DNA of 64,000 nt from JBFLYZ01 sp040756415. GTDB lineage: Bacteria; Bacteroidota; Bacteroidia; JADZBD01. The position numbers were made by a program, and so were the translations under genes. The notes beneath the pieces are model-generated. The model saw only the letters and a program-made list of their open reading frames with translations. It searched no databases and was not told the origin of the DNA. Position 1 is the first letter of the stretch. The number at the start of each line of letters is the position of its first letter. This document shows, piece by piece, positions 48,491 through 56,332 of this stretch. The DNA lies in assembly GCA_040756415.1 (NCBI GenBank), contig JBFLYZ010000003.1, forward strand, positions 1 to 64,000. Reading direction: 5' to 3'.

Positions 48491-49690
48491 TTATTTCGAT
48501 CGTTTGATTATTTCTGCAACAATATCCACGGCTGCTTCCGTCTTGCTCTTTAACTCAAAATTAATGGTTTTATTGTGCCGGTCTATGATTTTTATTTTGT
48601 TGGTGTCGTGCCTGAAACCCGCTCCGGGATCGCGCAGCGAATTCAGCACGATCATATCGAAATTTTTCTTTTTCAGCTTCTGTTTCGCATTGGCCACCTC
48701 GTTGTCGGTCTCCAGCGCAAAGCCCACGATGATCTGCCCTTTCTTTTTCTGCCTGCCTAACGCGGCCGCGATATCCTTCGTAGGCTCCAGCTCGAGCGCA
48801 AGACCGGCTCCTGTTTTTTTGATCTTCTTAGCAGCGGCTTTCTTCGGCTTATAATCGGCTACAGCGGCAGCCAGCACGGCTATGTGCGCCTTGCCGAACG
48901 CCTTTACCGCCTGCGTGTACATCTGCTCTGCGCTGGTCACATCGATGCGCTGTATCAAAGCGCTCTTCACCGGCAGCGCGCAGGGACCGCAAACGAGGAT
49001 CACTTCGGCTCCCTGCCTGGCCAGCTCCTCGGCTATGGCGAATCCCATTTTGCCGGATGAATGGTTGCCGATGAAGCGCACCGGGTCGATGGCCTCCTGC
49101 GTAGGCCCGGCAGTCACCAGCGCCTTTTTACCCGAGAGCGGCAGCCTTTTTGAAATGTCTTTTTCCAAAAAAGCGATGATCTCTTCCGGCTCAGCCATCC
49201 GGCCCTCCCCTTCCAGGCCGCTGGCCAGCTCGCCATGGTTAGGCCTGATGAAGCGGTTTCCGAACGAGACCAGCTTTTCGATATTCGCCCGGGTGGTCGG
49301 ATGCCTGTACATGTCCAGGTCCATGGCCGGGGCAAAGTACACCGGGCATCTGGCCGAGAGGTACACCGCCATAAGCAGGTTATCGCAATTGCCGCTGGCC
49401 ATCTTGGAAAGGGTGTTGGCGGTGGCCGGTGCGATGATGAAGGCATCGGCCCAGAGGCCCAGCTCAACATGGTTGTTCCAGGTGCCGTCTGCTGAGGCCG
49501 TAAAATCCGACACGACAGGGTTCTTAGAAAGCGTGGAAAGCGTGAGGGGGGTGATGAAATCTTTAGCGGAAGGGGTCATTACGACCTTAACGGAAGCTCC
49601 TTTCCTGACAAGGAGGCGCACCAGCAAGGCGGATTTATAGGCGGCAATCCCGCCTGTTACTCCCACCAGTATATTACGGCCTCTGAGCAT
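48491..49690 (-). CDS. coaBC: Phosphopantothenoylcysteine decarboxylase / synthetase CoaBC
   Basis: A 399-aa bifunctional enzyme of coenzyme A synthesis. The N-terminal CoaC flavoprotein (about 1-180) has 'VGVTGGIAAYKSALLVR', the catalytic His in 'NNHVELGLWADAFIIAP' and 'PAMDLDMYRHPTTRAN'. The C-terminal CoaB (about 190-399) has 'VTAGPTQEAIDPVRFIGNHS' and 'VLAAAVADYKP'. It joins phosphopantothenate to cysteine and then decarboxylates it. The length is normal. It is third in the bamD-rpoZ-coaBC-porD operon. Confidence 0.97.
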   Translation of the reverse strand: MLRGRNILVGVTGGIAAYKSALLVRLLVRKGASVKVVMTPSAKDFITPLTLSTLSKNPVVSDFTASADGTWNNHVELGLWADAFIIAPATANTLSKMASGNCDNLLMAVYLSARCPVYFAPAMDLDMYRHPTTRANIEKLVSFGNRFIRPNHGELASGLEGEGRMAEPEEIIAFLEKDISKRLPLSGKKALVTAGPTQEAIDPVRFIGNHSSGKMGFAIAEELARQGAEVILVCGPCALPVKSALIQRIDVTSAEQMYTQAVKAFGKAHIAVLAAAVADYKPKKAAAKKIKKTGAGLALELEPTKDIAAALGRQKKKGQIIVGFALETDNEVANAKQKLKKKNFDMIVLNSLRDPGAGFRHDTNKIKIIDRHNKTINFELKSKTEAAVDIVAEIIKRSK

Positions 49691-49783
49691 ATCTTATTTA
49701 AGCGCAGGCTGCCACGGCACTTCACCCGGCAGATAAAAAAGGCAGGCAGCCTGACGACCGCCTGCCCCTGCTGTGTGGCATGA

Positions 49784-50119
49784 TCAGTTACCGCTGTCCT
49801 TGCTCGGGTTGCGGAAATAGATCTTATTTTCCAGGAACTCCTGTACGGCTATGGCGGCCGGCTTGGGCAGGCGCTCGTAGTATTTCGATATCTCGATCTG
49901 CTCGCGGTTCTCGAATATCTCCTCGAGGTTATCGGTATGCGAGGCGAACTCCTGCAGCTTGTTCACCAGCTCCTCGCGCATCTCCGCGCTGATCTGGTTG
50001 GCGCGCTTGGAAAGTATGGCGATCGCCTCGTAAATGTTGCCGGTCTTTGCATCGAGCTGGCGCACATCGCGTGTTACCGTGGTGCTCTCTGCATTGGTCT
50101 TTTTGTAATCCATCGTCAT
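49784..50119 (-). CDS. rpoZ: RNA polymerase omega subunit RpoZ
   Basis: A 111-aa protein of the Bacteroidota RpoZ type. The core 'AKTGNIYEAIAILSKRANQI' holds the omega pattern; the Bacteroidota form adds the tail 'YERLPKPAAIAVQEFLENKI'. It binds the beta' subunit and aids assembly. The start may be the ATG at 50119 or at 50113. It starts 2 bases after the bamD stop. Confidence 0.92.
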   Translation of the reverse strand: MTMDYKKTNAESTTVTRDVRQLDAKTGNIYEAIAILSKRANQISAEMREELVNKLQEFASHTDNLEEIFENREQIEISKYYERLPKPAAIAVQEFLENKIYFRNPSKDSGN

Positions 50120-50121
50120 GA

Positions 50122-50928
50122 TTATTTGGTTGTTTTATCTTTTAACTTATTGGTGTCGTTCAGGATCTTCTCCGCATCCTTCAGGTACTTGCTTTGCGGA
50201 AAAGCGGCAATGAACTTATTATACAGGTCAATGGTGGTGTTCAGGCGATCGTGCTTCTTGCTTTCCACGCTCCGTTCGGCAAGCAGGTAGCTGGCCTTCA
50301 GTTTCATGAACAAGGCGTCTTCGCGGTACTTGGTATCGGGAAACTCTTTCAGCATGTTATCGACCGACACCATGGCGCCTTTGTAATCCTCCATGTTGTA
50401 ATAGAGTTTGGCCTGCTCGAAACATTTTCGCTCCAGCTTCTGCCGGAGGTAATCGATGAGCTTGTTACATTCTTCTATACGCGCGCTGTTGGGATACTTA
50501 TTGATGAAGAACTGCAGCTCCTTGATGGCGTTGCGGGTATCGGTCTGGTCCAGGCTCCAGCGGGGCGACTCCTGGTAATAGCAATAAGCGCCCATGAACG
50601 CGCATTCCTCTACATGCTTGCTGTAGGGGAATATCTTGGAGAACATCTTGAAATGGTAGGCCGCCAGCAGGTAATCGCCCACGCAGTAGTTGGCGTAAGC
50701 GTAATAATAATAAATGCTTTCGGCCTTGGCCGTACCCTTGTACACCGAATAAAGCTCTTCGAACAGTGTAAGTGCATGGCTGCAATCCCCTTTGTCATAG
50801 TACTTTACGGCTTCGCGGTACTTCAGGTCCATATCGGTGCTCTTGAGCACCTTATTGAAATCGCTGCAGGAGCAGAATGCCGTGACCAGGATGAACAGGG
50901 CGCTGATATGACCTAATCGTCTGAACAT
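50122..50928 (-). CDS. bamD: Outer-membrane assembly lipoprotein BamD
   Basis: A 268-aa predicted lipoprotein (lipobox FCSC) with TPR-like repeats typical of BamD/YfiO: 'DLKYREAVKYYDKGDCSHAL', 'ESIYYYYAYANYCVGDYLLA', 'YHFKMFSKIFPYSKHVEE' and 'KYPNSARIEECNKLIDYLRQ'. It is part of the BAM complex that folds outer-membrane proteins. It is first in the operon with rpoZ, coaBC and porD. Promoter at 51002-51009. The leader holds a strong inverted repeat (50946-51001). Confidence 0.94.
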   Translation of the reverse strand: MFRRLGHISALFILVTAFCSCSDFNKVLKSTDMDLKYREAVKYYDKGDCSHALTLFEELYSVYKGTAKAESIYYYYAYANYCVGDYLLAAYHFKMFSKIFPYSKHVEECAFMGAYCYYQESPRWSLDQTDTRNAIKELQFFINKYPNSARIEECNKLIDYLRQKLERKCFEQAKLYYNMEDYKGAMVSVDNMLKEFPDTKYREDALFMKLKASYLLAERSVESKKHDRLNTTIDLYNKFIAAFPQSKYLKDAEKILNDTNKLKDKTTK

Positions 50929-50945
50929 CAGTTTTTACAAGTTTT

Positions 50946-51001
50946 CCGGCCCGAACGCCAGCCTGCCTGTGACCTGACAGGTACCGTTCGGTACGGGCCG
51001 G
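50946..51001. repeat. Nested inverted repeats in the bamD leader
   Basis: The outer arms CCGGCCCG (50946-50953) and CGGGCCGG (50994-51001) are complementary. Inside lie CCTGTGACCTGACAGG and GTACCGTTCGGTAC, both perfect hairpins. They lie between the -7 box and the bamD ATG, so they would fold at the very 5' end of the mRNA. Confidence 0.65.
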
Positions 51002-51009
51002 CAAAGATA
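51002..51009 (-). promoter_or_regulatory. -7 box of the bamD operon
   Basis: The minus strand reads TATCTTTG, an exact -7 match, 74 bases before the bamD ATG. No -33 TTG at the expected place is seen. It is divergent from the promoter at 51060-51089. Confidence 0.5.
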
Positions 51010-51059
51010 GCATTAATTGGCGAAGAGCGGGCTGTTAATTTATTACTGAAAAAAGGGTT

Positions 51060-51089
51060 TTGCGCATAGGGACGAAAGCCCTACTTTTG
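51060..51089 (+). promoter_or_regulatory. Promoter of the serine-palmitoyltransferase-like gene
   Basis: The -33 TTG (51060-51062) and the -7 TACTTTTG (51082-51089) are separated by 19 bases; this is the best full promoter match in the window. The leader would be about 20 bases before the ATG at 51116. Confidence 0.75.
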
Positions 51090-51115
51090 CCCTCGTTTTA
51101 CAACCCAACGGAAAA

Positions 51116-52360
51116 ATGAAGGATTTATTTGAAAAGATCAGGGAGAACCGCGGGCCCATTGGCCAGCACGCAAAGGAGTCGCATGGCTATTTCACCTTTC
51201 CCAAGCTGGAAGGGGATATCGGCCCGCACATGGTGTTCAGGGGAAGAAAGCGCCTGAACTGGAGCCTGAACAATTACCTGGGACTGGCCAACCATCCTGA
51301 GGTAAGGAAAGCCGATGCCGATTCGGCCGCACAATACGGCCTGGCACTGCCTATGGGCGCCCGTATGATGAGCGGTAATTCAAACCAGCACGAGCAACTG
51401 GAATCGGAGCTTTCGGCCTTTGTAAGCAAACAAGATACCATTCTCTGCAACTACGGCTACCAGGCCATGGTTTCGGCCATCGATTGCCTGGTCGACCGCA
51501 GGGACGTGATCGTATACGATGCCGAATCGCACGCCTGCATACTGGACGGGGTGCGGCTGCACATGGGCAAGCGCTATGTATTCAAGCATAACGATATCGA
51601 TGACTGCGACAAGCAATTGGCCCGCGCCACCAGGCTGGCCGAGGAAACGGGGGGCTGCATACTGGTCATTACCGAAGGCGTTTTCGGCATGCGTGGCGAC
51701 CAGGGCAGGCTCAAAGAGATCGTGGAGCTGAAAAAGAAATACAAATTCCGCCTTTTTGTTGACGATGCCCACGGCATTGGCACCATGGGTAGGAACGGTG
51801 GCGGCACCGGTGAGGAACAGGGCTGCCAGGATGGCATTGACATCTACTTCGGCACTTTTGCCAAGTCATTCGCCCTAATCGGTGGCTTCATCTCGAGCGA
51901 TGAGGATGTGGTGGAATACCTGCGTTATAACATGCGCTCGCAGATCTTCGCCAAGTCGCTGCCCATGCCCATCGTGGTGGGAGCCCTCAAGCGCCTGGAG
52001 CTGATGCGCAACAAGCCCGAACTCAGAGAGAACCTCTGGAAGATCACCAATGCCCTGCAGAGCGGCCTCAAAAAGGCGGGATTCGATATCGGGGTCACCA
52101 ATTCGCCCGTTACACCCGTATACATGAATGGTTCCATCCCGGAGGCCACCAACCTGATCGTTGACCTGCGCGAGAACTTCAACATTTTCTGCTCCATGGT
52201 GGTTTATCCCGTGGTACCCAAAGGCATGATCATTCTTCGGCTGATACCCACCGCGGTGCATACCATGGACGATGTGAACTATACCATCGATGCCTTCTCC
52301 AAGATAGCGGGTAAGCTGAAGGAGGGTAAATACATGAGCGATAAGATAGCGGCTCATTGA
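51116..52360 (+). CDS. Alpha-oxoamine synthase (serine palmitoyltransferase-like)
   Basis: A 414-aa fold-type I PLP enzyme of the alpha-oxoamine synthase family, with serine palmitoyltransferase, KBL and BioF as relatives. PLP-binding residues are visible: His219 with Asp216 in VDDAHG and the Schiff-base Lys250 in GTFAKS. 'LNNYLGLANHPEVR' and 'GARMMSGNSNQHEQLESELS' are family marks. It probably condenses an acyl-CoA with serine to begin sphingolipid synthesis, as is common in Bacteroidota, but BioF- or glycine-C-acetyltransferase activity cannot be ruled out. There are no biotin genes nearby. Confidence 0.85.
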   Translation: MKDLFEKIRENRGPIGQHAKESHGYFTFPKLEGDIGPHMVFRGRKRLNWSLNNYLGLANHPEVRKADADSAAQYGLALPMGARMMSGNSNQHEQLESELSAFVSKQDTILCNYGYQAMVSAIDCLVDRRDVIVYDAESHACILDGVRLHMGKRYVFKHNDIDDCDKQLARATRLAEETGGCILVITEGVFGMRGDQGRLKEIVELKKKYKFRLFVDDAHGIGTMGRNGGGTGEEQGCQDGIDIYFGTFAKSFALIGGFISSDEDVVEYLRYNMRSQIFAKSLPMPIVVGALKRLELMRNKPELRENLWKITNALQSGLKKAGFDIGVTNSPVTPVYMNGSIPEATNLIVDLRENFNIFCSMVVYPVVPKGMIILRLIPTAVHTMDDVNYTIDAFSKIAGKLKEGKYMSDKIAAH

Positions 52361-52373
52361 ATATAGGGAATAG

Positions 52374-52408
52374 TGTGTAGTATGTAGTTTGTAGTTTGTA
52401 GTTTGTAG
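52374..52408 (+). repeat. Five tandem heptamers (TNTGTAG)
   Basis: The sequence TGTGTAG, TATGTAG and three TTTGTAG copies stand in tandem, ending 11 bases before the ATG of the small lipoprotein. Seven-base units can slip during replication and would change promoter spacing, not the reading frame, of the gene behind. Confidence 0.75.
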
Positions 52409-52419
52409 AAAAGAAAAAA

Positions 52420-52539
52420 ATGAAAACGAGAACCTCCATCCTTGCGCTCCTGATTATCTTCAGTCTTGCTATGGCATCCTGCGCTAACCGCAAATGCAAC
52501 GGAAAGAAAAAGATCATGACCGAAATGGGCCCGATGTGA
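52420..52539 (+). CDS. 39-aa small lipoprotein
   Basis: A short gene of 39 aa. The sequence has a hydrophobic signal (MKTRTSILALLIIFSLA) then the lipobox MASC, and a mature chain of about 17 aa, 'CANRKCNGKKKIMTEMGPM'-like, that is basic and ends in Met. An A-rich stretch (aaaagaaaaaaa) lies before the ATG, as is usual for this phylum. It follows the serine-palmitoyltransferase-like gene by 59 bases and is followed by a terminator. I recall similar tiny lipoproteins with a C-(N/D)G-K...MG-M tail in Bacteroidota, but this is unchecked. The role is unknown. Confidence 0.65.
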   Translation: MKTRTSILALLIIFSLAMASCANRKCNGKKKIMTEMGPM

Positions 52540-52573
52540 CTTCAGGGTCAAAAGGGTAAAAGCCAGAATTTCC

Positions 52574-52604
52574 AAAAAAGCTCTTCCGCAGTAGGGGCTT
52601 TTTT
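52574..52604. terminator. Terminator between convergent genes
   Basis: The arm AAAAAAGCTC (52574-52583) pairs with GGGCTTTTTT (52595-52604) with one G-U pair, followed by ATTTTA. It would end the small lipoprotein transcript on the plus strand and, through the A-run, the minus-strand gene whose stop lies at 52603, which overlaps it. Confidence 0.75.
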
Positions 52605-52992
52605 ATTTTACGAGGAGCGTATCGCTCATGAACTGCTTTACACCGTTCTGGATGCCGGTGACGAAATGAAAAATGTATTTACCGGCTGATTTCGGAGTAT
52701 AGGAATAATTGATGGTGAACTCCTGTACGCCTTTCTGGCACTCCCCGTTCTTGGGATACTCACCGTAAAGGGTTACCGTTACCACTTTGCCCTTCACGTT
52801 GGTTTCCTGGCGCGAATACTTTGTACTGTGATCGTTGAACTCAGCCGTTATCTTAAACACGAGCTCCTTGTTGGGCTTGGAAATCTGCGGCAGCTCCGTT
52901 CCGGTAATATGGGCTATGACCTCTGCGTAATCACCGGTAAGGGTGAACGAACACAAGAGAAGCAGAACAGCGGGTACCAATAGCCTTCTCAT
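52603..52992 (-). CDS. Hypothetical exported beta-sandwich protein
   Basis: A 129-aa protein I do not recognise. It has a signal peptide (MRRLLVPAVLLLLCSFTLTG) and a mature part that looks like one Ig-like beta-sandwich ('LVFKITAEFNDHSTKYSRQE', 'VVTVTLYGEYPKN', 'FTINYSYTPKSAGKYIFHFV'). It begins with an ATG that overlaps the stop of the upstream propeller gene (ATGA), so the two are translationally coupled and may act together. Confidence 0.65.
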   Translation of the reverse strand: MRRLLVPAVLLLLCSFTLTGDYAEVIAHITGTELPQISKPNKELVFKITAEFNDHSTKYSRQETNVKGKVVTVTLYGEYPKNGECQKGVQEFTINYSYTPKSAGKYIFHFVTGIQNGVKQFMSDTLLVK

Positions 52993-54266
52993 TGCTTAAC
53001 GATCGTTTCGGCACGTATGTATCCATCACCGGTTTCGACCGTAATGATATAGATCCCCGCATCAAGGCCCGACAGGTCAAAACTGTTGTATCCCGTTCTT
53101 CGCGGCAGTATCAGCTCACCGAAAACATTCATCAGGCTTATACGGCTGTCCGGCTCTACACTTGACAGGGTGATTCTATCCGTGGCCGGGTTGGGGTAAA
53201 CCGAAAAACCGGGACGAACAGGCAGCTCACTCGCCCCTATGGAGAGCGGCAGCCATTTGGCAATATTGAAGGCAAAGGCGCCACCCGCCAGCGTGAACAG
53301 GCCTCCCGCGTACAAATGTGAACCGTATCTTGCGACAGCGTACACGGTATTGTTCGTTCCATTCGCATCCGTCACCGCCCACGATGTTCCGCTGAACGAT
53401 GCCACGCGGTTAGCGGTGACCGATCCGGCCGTAAGAAAAGAGCCTCCGGCATACAGCCGGCCGTTGAGCACATCCAGGCCGTTGACGAAGTTATCCATGC
53501 CACCGTCAACCGCGCTCCATGCGGAGCCGCTCCAGCGGGCGATATAATTAGCCGGGCTGCCATCGGCCGTGGTGAATTGGCCGCCAGCGTAAACCTGGCC
53601 ATTAAACGCTTCCAGGGCCAGCACCACGCTGTTAGTGCCCTGTCCCAGCGCGGTCCAGGAGCTGCCGTTCCATTTGGCGACATTGTTCGCGGGCACGCCC
53701 TGTATGCTGTTAAAGCCGCCACCCGCATAAAGCTCACCGTTATACACCAGGAAACTTCTTACCGGCCCGCCCGTATTGGTGCCCATGGCGATCCAGGTTG
53801 AGCCGTTCCACTTGGCCAGGTTATACGACTGGTTTCCCCCGGCCGCGTTAAAGCTGCCGCCCACCCACAGCTCGCCACCGTAAACCGCCATGGCATACAC
53901 ATTGTTGTTCACTCCCACTCCCAGCGCCTGCCAGGCCGAGCCGGTCCATTTGGCGATCTTGCTTGCCGGGCTGCCATCGGCCGTGGTGAAGTTACCGCCT
54001 GCATACAGCTCGCCATTATATATGCAAAAGCAATAAACACTGGTGTTCATGCCCGTACCCAGCGCAGTGAAGCCCGACCCATTCCAGCTCATCACGCGCG
54101 TGCCGGGAGCGGTAAAGTCTCCGCCCGCGTACAGCAGGTTATTCACCGTATCGGTAAAAAGCGCAAGCACGGTGTTGTTGGTGTTGTTGGCTCCCACCTG
54201 GCTCCATTGGGCATGGGAAGGGAAAGCGAACAGGAAAGCAACTGCGAGGGGATAGAGTTTCTTCAT
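52989..54266 (-). CDS. Kelch-like propeller protein with T9SS sorting domain
   Basis: A 425-aa secreted protein. Signal peptide MKKLYPLAVAFLFAFPSHA. Six to seven repeats of about 45 aa follow, each with 'NIAKWNGSTWTALG', 'VYNGELYAGGNFTTADG', which would build a beta propeller like Kelch or delta-60 repeat proteins. The end is a T9SS type A domain (VYPNPATDRITLS ... DAGIYIITV ... AETIVKQ). No catalytic motif is visible. Its stop overlaps the start of the small beta-sandwich gene. Confidence 0.87.
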   Translation of the reverse strand: MKKLYPLAVAFLFAFPSHAQWSQVGANNTNNTVLALFTDTVNNLLYAGGDFTAPGTRVMSWNGSGFTALGTGMNTSVYCFCIYNGELYAGGNFTTADGSPASKIAKWTGSAWQALGVGVNNNVYAMAVYGGELWVGGSFNAAGGNQSYNLAKWNGSTWIAMGTNTGGPVRSFLVYNGELYAGGGFNSIQGVPANNVAKWNGSSWTALGQGTNSVVLALEAFNGQVYAGGQFTTADGSPANYIARWSGSAWSAVDGGMDNFVNGLDVLNGRLYAGGSFLTAGSVTANRVASFSGTSWAVTDANGTNNTVYAVARYGSHLYAGGLFTLAGGAFAFNIAKWLPLSIGASELPVRPGFSVYPNPATDRITLSSVEPDSRISLMNVFGELILPRRTGYNSFDLSGLDAGIYIITVETGDGYIRAETIVKQ

Positions 54267-54273
54267 CGGGGTG

Positions 54274-56244
54274 TTATTTTATGACATATTCTTCAAAGAA
54301 GAGGATGAGGGAAGCGCTGAAATAATCCGCGTTCGATTTCTTTTTAAATCCATGCCCTTCGTCCTTGGCCAGCAGGTACCAGCAGGTTACGTTCTTCTTT
54401 TTCAACGCCTGCACCATCTGCTCGGCCTCGCTGGCCGGCACGCGCGGATCATTGGCTCCCTGAGCAATGAACATGGGCTTGCTGATCTTATGCACATTAT
54501 TATTGGGCGATATCTTTTCCAGGAACTTATACATCTCCGGGTCGCGCTCGTCACCGTATTCCACCCTTCTCAGGTCCCTGCGGTATTCAGAGGTGTTCTT
54601 CAGAAAAGTGAGAAAGTTGCTGATGCCAACCACATCGCATCCGGCCTTGAGCCTGTCGTTGAAGTGGGTCATACAGGCAAGGGTCATATAGCCACCGTAA
54701 GAGCCGCCCCATACCCCTACCCGCGCGGGATCCAGGTCGGGCTGCTGGGCTATCCAGTCGAGCAGGCTGCCGATGTCCTTCACCGCGTCTTCGCGGCTGA
54801 AGCCGTTATCCAGGGTTACATAGGTCTTGCCGTAGCCGGTCGATCCCCGTACATTCGGCACGATGACCACCGTATTGAGCTCGTTGACCAGGTACTGGTA
54901 AAAGGGATAAAAGCCGCCCTTGCTCTGTCCTTCCGGGCCACCGTGTATGTTAATGACCACGGGGTATTTAGTCAGTTTGTCCTGGTTCTTGGCTGCGGGC
55001 TTATAGACAAAGGCCGGTATCTTTCCCGGCTCGGAAAGTATGCCCTTCCCGTCATGCGAGGGAAAATGGATCAGCGAAGGCTCCACAAAGCTGAGCTCGG
55101 TGATATCGCCCGCCTCGCTGAAGGTCCAGCGTTCCGGCATGGCCGCAGCCGCGTTCCCGCTGCCCAGATCGATCACGTAAACTTCAGAGGCCGAAAAGGA
55201 GGTCATGTAGGTAAGCGCCACCTGGTTCTTCACAGGGTGAAAATGGATGGCCCCTATGTTGCATTTGGGCATGTTCTTGATCTGCGTGTATGTCTTCTTG
55301 GCCGTATCGAACAGGTAGAGCGTTGACCAGCCGCCCTCGTTCAGCTCGAACACGAGCCACTTATTGTCATCGCTCAGGGTGATGCCTTCCACGTCCCACA
55401 TCACCTTCGGGGTAAGCACCACCGCCTTTTTCGATTTGATGTCGTAATAGCGCAGGGTCGAGAACTCGCTGTCCTCGTCCGAAACGAAATAAAAGCCCTT
55501 TCCGTCCTTGGTGAAGATCTGCTGGCCGTGGTTGATCTTCTTTCCTTCCGCATTGATCTTGTCCAGCTTGCCCGTGGCCAGGTCAAGGAAATAGATGTGC
55601 GATTCGTTCACCGAGACATAGTTCTTGATGATCATGGTCTTACCATCCTCGCTCCAGTCAGAAATGCTCCAGCCGCCTCCTTCCGCCTTCAGCACCATCT
55701 TATCGCTGGCGGGGCTGTCGACCTTCATCACGTATACATCCATGTCTTTCCCATTGCGTTTATTGCAGGTATAGGCGATCTGGTCGCCCTTGCGGTTCCA
55801 GTTCAGGTCCTCGTAGCGCGACTTGCCGTCACTGAGCATGGTCTCCTTGCCGCTTTTCAGGTCTTTCAGTATAAGCTGGAAATTTTCGTTGCCTCCGGCA
55901 TCCTTGAAATAAATAAAGACATTGCGCTTGGGGTCAGGGCTGGAAAGCGCGCTGGTGATGGGCTCTTTCCCCGTGGTGATCTGCTGCTTTACGCTGCCCG
56001 GCATTTTGGCGAGATGGATCTGCCCCACATCCCCCGCCCGGGTGGAGAACAAAATACCGTTCCCCCCGGGGGCCCAGTCGGCCAGCGAGGAGCTTTTGAT
56101 CTCCGTATACTTGACCAGCTTATCGGTAATGCGCTTGGGTATTTCCGGTATCCCGTCAATCACCAGGTTGTCCTGGGCGCCAAGAGGCAGAAACGGGAAA
56201 AGCGAAAAGCAGAGGATAAAGAAGGGTATTGTGATCTTTCTCAT
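54274..56244 (-). CDS. S9 family prolyl oligopeptidase
   Basis: A 656-aa exported peptidase. Signal peptide MRKITIPFFILCFSLFPFLPLGA. A beta-propeller domain of WD40/PD40 type (about 30-390) caps the active site. The alpha/beta-hydrolase part has 'VINIHGGPEGQSKGGF', the nucleophile Ser515 in GGSYGGY, Asp in 'GANDPRVPASE' and His in 'AKDEGHGF'. This is the DPP4/acylaminoacyl-peptidase (S9C) type. It cleaves short peptides in the periplasm or outside. The start at 56244 gives the signal peptide and agrees with the promoter at 56261-56268; the longer frame to 56352 does not. The POT transporter could use its products. Confidence 0.95.
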   Translation of the reverse strand: MRKITIPFFILCFSLFPFLPLGAQDNLVIDGIPEIPKRITDKLVKYTEIKSSSLADWAPGGNGILFSTRAGDVGQIHLAKMPGSVKQQITTGKEPITSALSSPDPKRNVFIYFKDAGGNENFQLILKDLKSGKETMLSDGKSRYEDLNWNRKGDQIAYTCNKRNGKDMDVYVMKVDSPASDKMVLKAEGGGWSISDWSEDGKTMIIKNYVSVNESHIYFLDLATGKLDKINAEGKKINHGQQIFTKDGKGFYFVSDEDSEFSTLRYYDIKSKKAVVLTPKVMWDVEGITLSDDNKWLVFELNEGGWSTLYLFDTAKKTYTQIKNMPKCNIGAIHFHPVKNQVALTYMTSFSASEVYVIDLGSGNAAAAMPERWTFSEAGDITELSFVEPSLIHFPSHDGKGILSEPGKIPAFVYKPAAKNQDKLTKYPVVINIHGGPEGQSKGGFYPFYQYLVNELNTVVIVPNVRGSTGYGKTYVTLDNGFSREDAVKDIGSLLDWIAQQPDLDPARVGVWGGSYGGYMTLACMTHFNDRLKAGCDVVGISNFLTFLKNTSEYRRDLRRVEYGDERDPEMYKFLEKISPNNNVHKISKPMFIAQGANDPRVPASEAEQMVQALKKKNVTCWYLLAKDEGHGFKKKSNADYFSASLILFFEEYVIK

Positions 56245-56260
56245 AGGCGGGATGTTAAAG

Positions 56261-56268
56261 CAAAAATA
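56261..56268 (-). promoter_or_regulatory. -7 box of the S9 peptidase gene
   Basis: The minus strand reads TATTTTTG, an exact -7 match, 16 bases before the ATG at 56244. It lies in the 88-base gap to the divergent DUF4846 gene. Confidence 0.55.
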
Positions 56269-56320
56269 CAAGAAATCGCGGATATCGTCCACCTTCTTCC
56301 GGGGATACGGGCAAAAAGGG

Positions 56321-56328
56321 TATTTTTG
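56321..56328 (+). promoter_or_regulatory. -7 box TATTTTTG of the DUF4846 gene
   Basis: An exact -7 match lies only 4 bases before the ATG at 56333, so the mRNA should be leaderless or nearly so. No -33 TTG is visible at the expected distance. Confidence 0.5.
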
Positions 56329-56332
56329 GGAT

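Noticed and set aside
52230..52575. Minus-strand frames over the heptamer repeat and the 39-aa gene
   Set aside because: They cross the repeat and the lipoprotein on the other strand, with low-complexity sequence and no homology.
54271..55326. 351-aa open frame opposite the S9 peptidase
   Set aside because: Same reason: antisense to a clear enzyme, with no start signals or homology.
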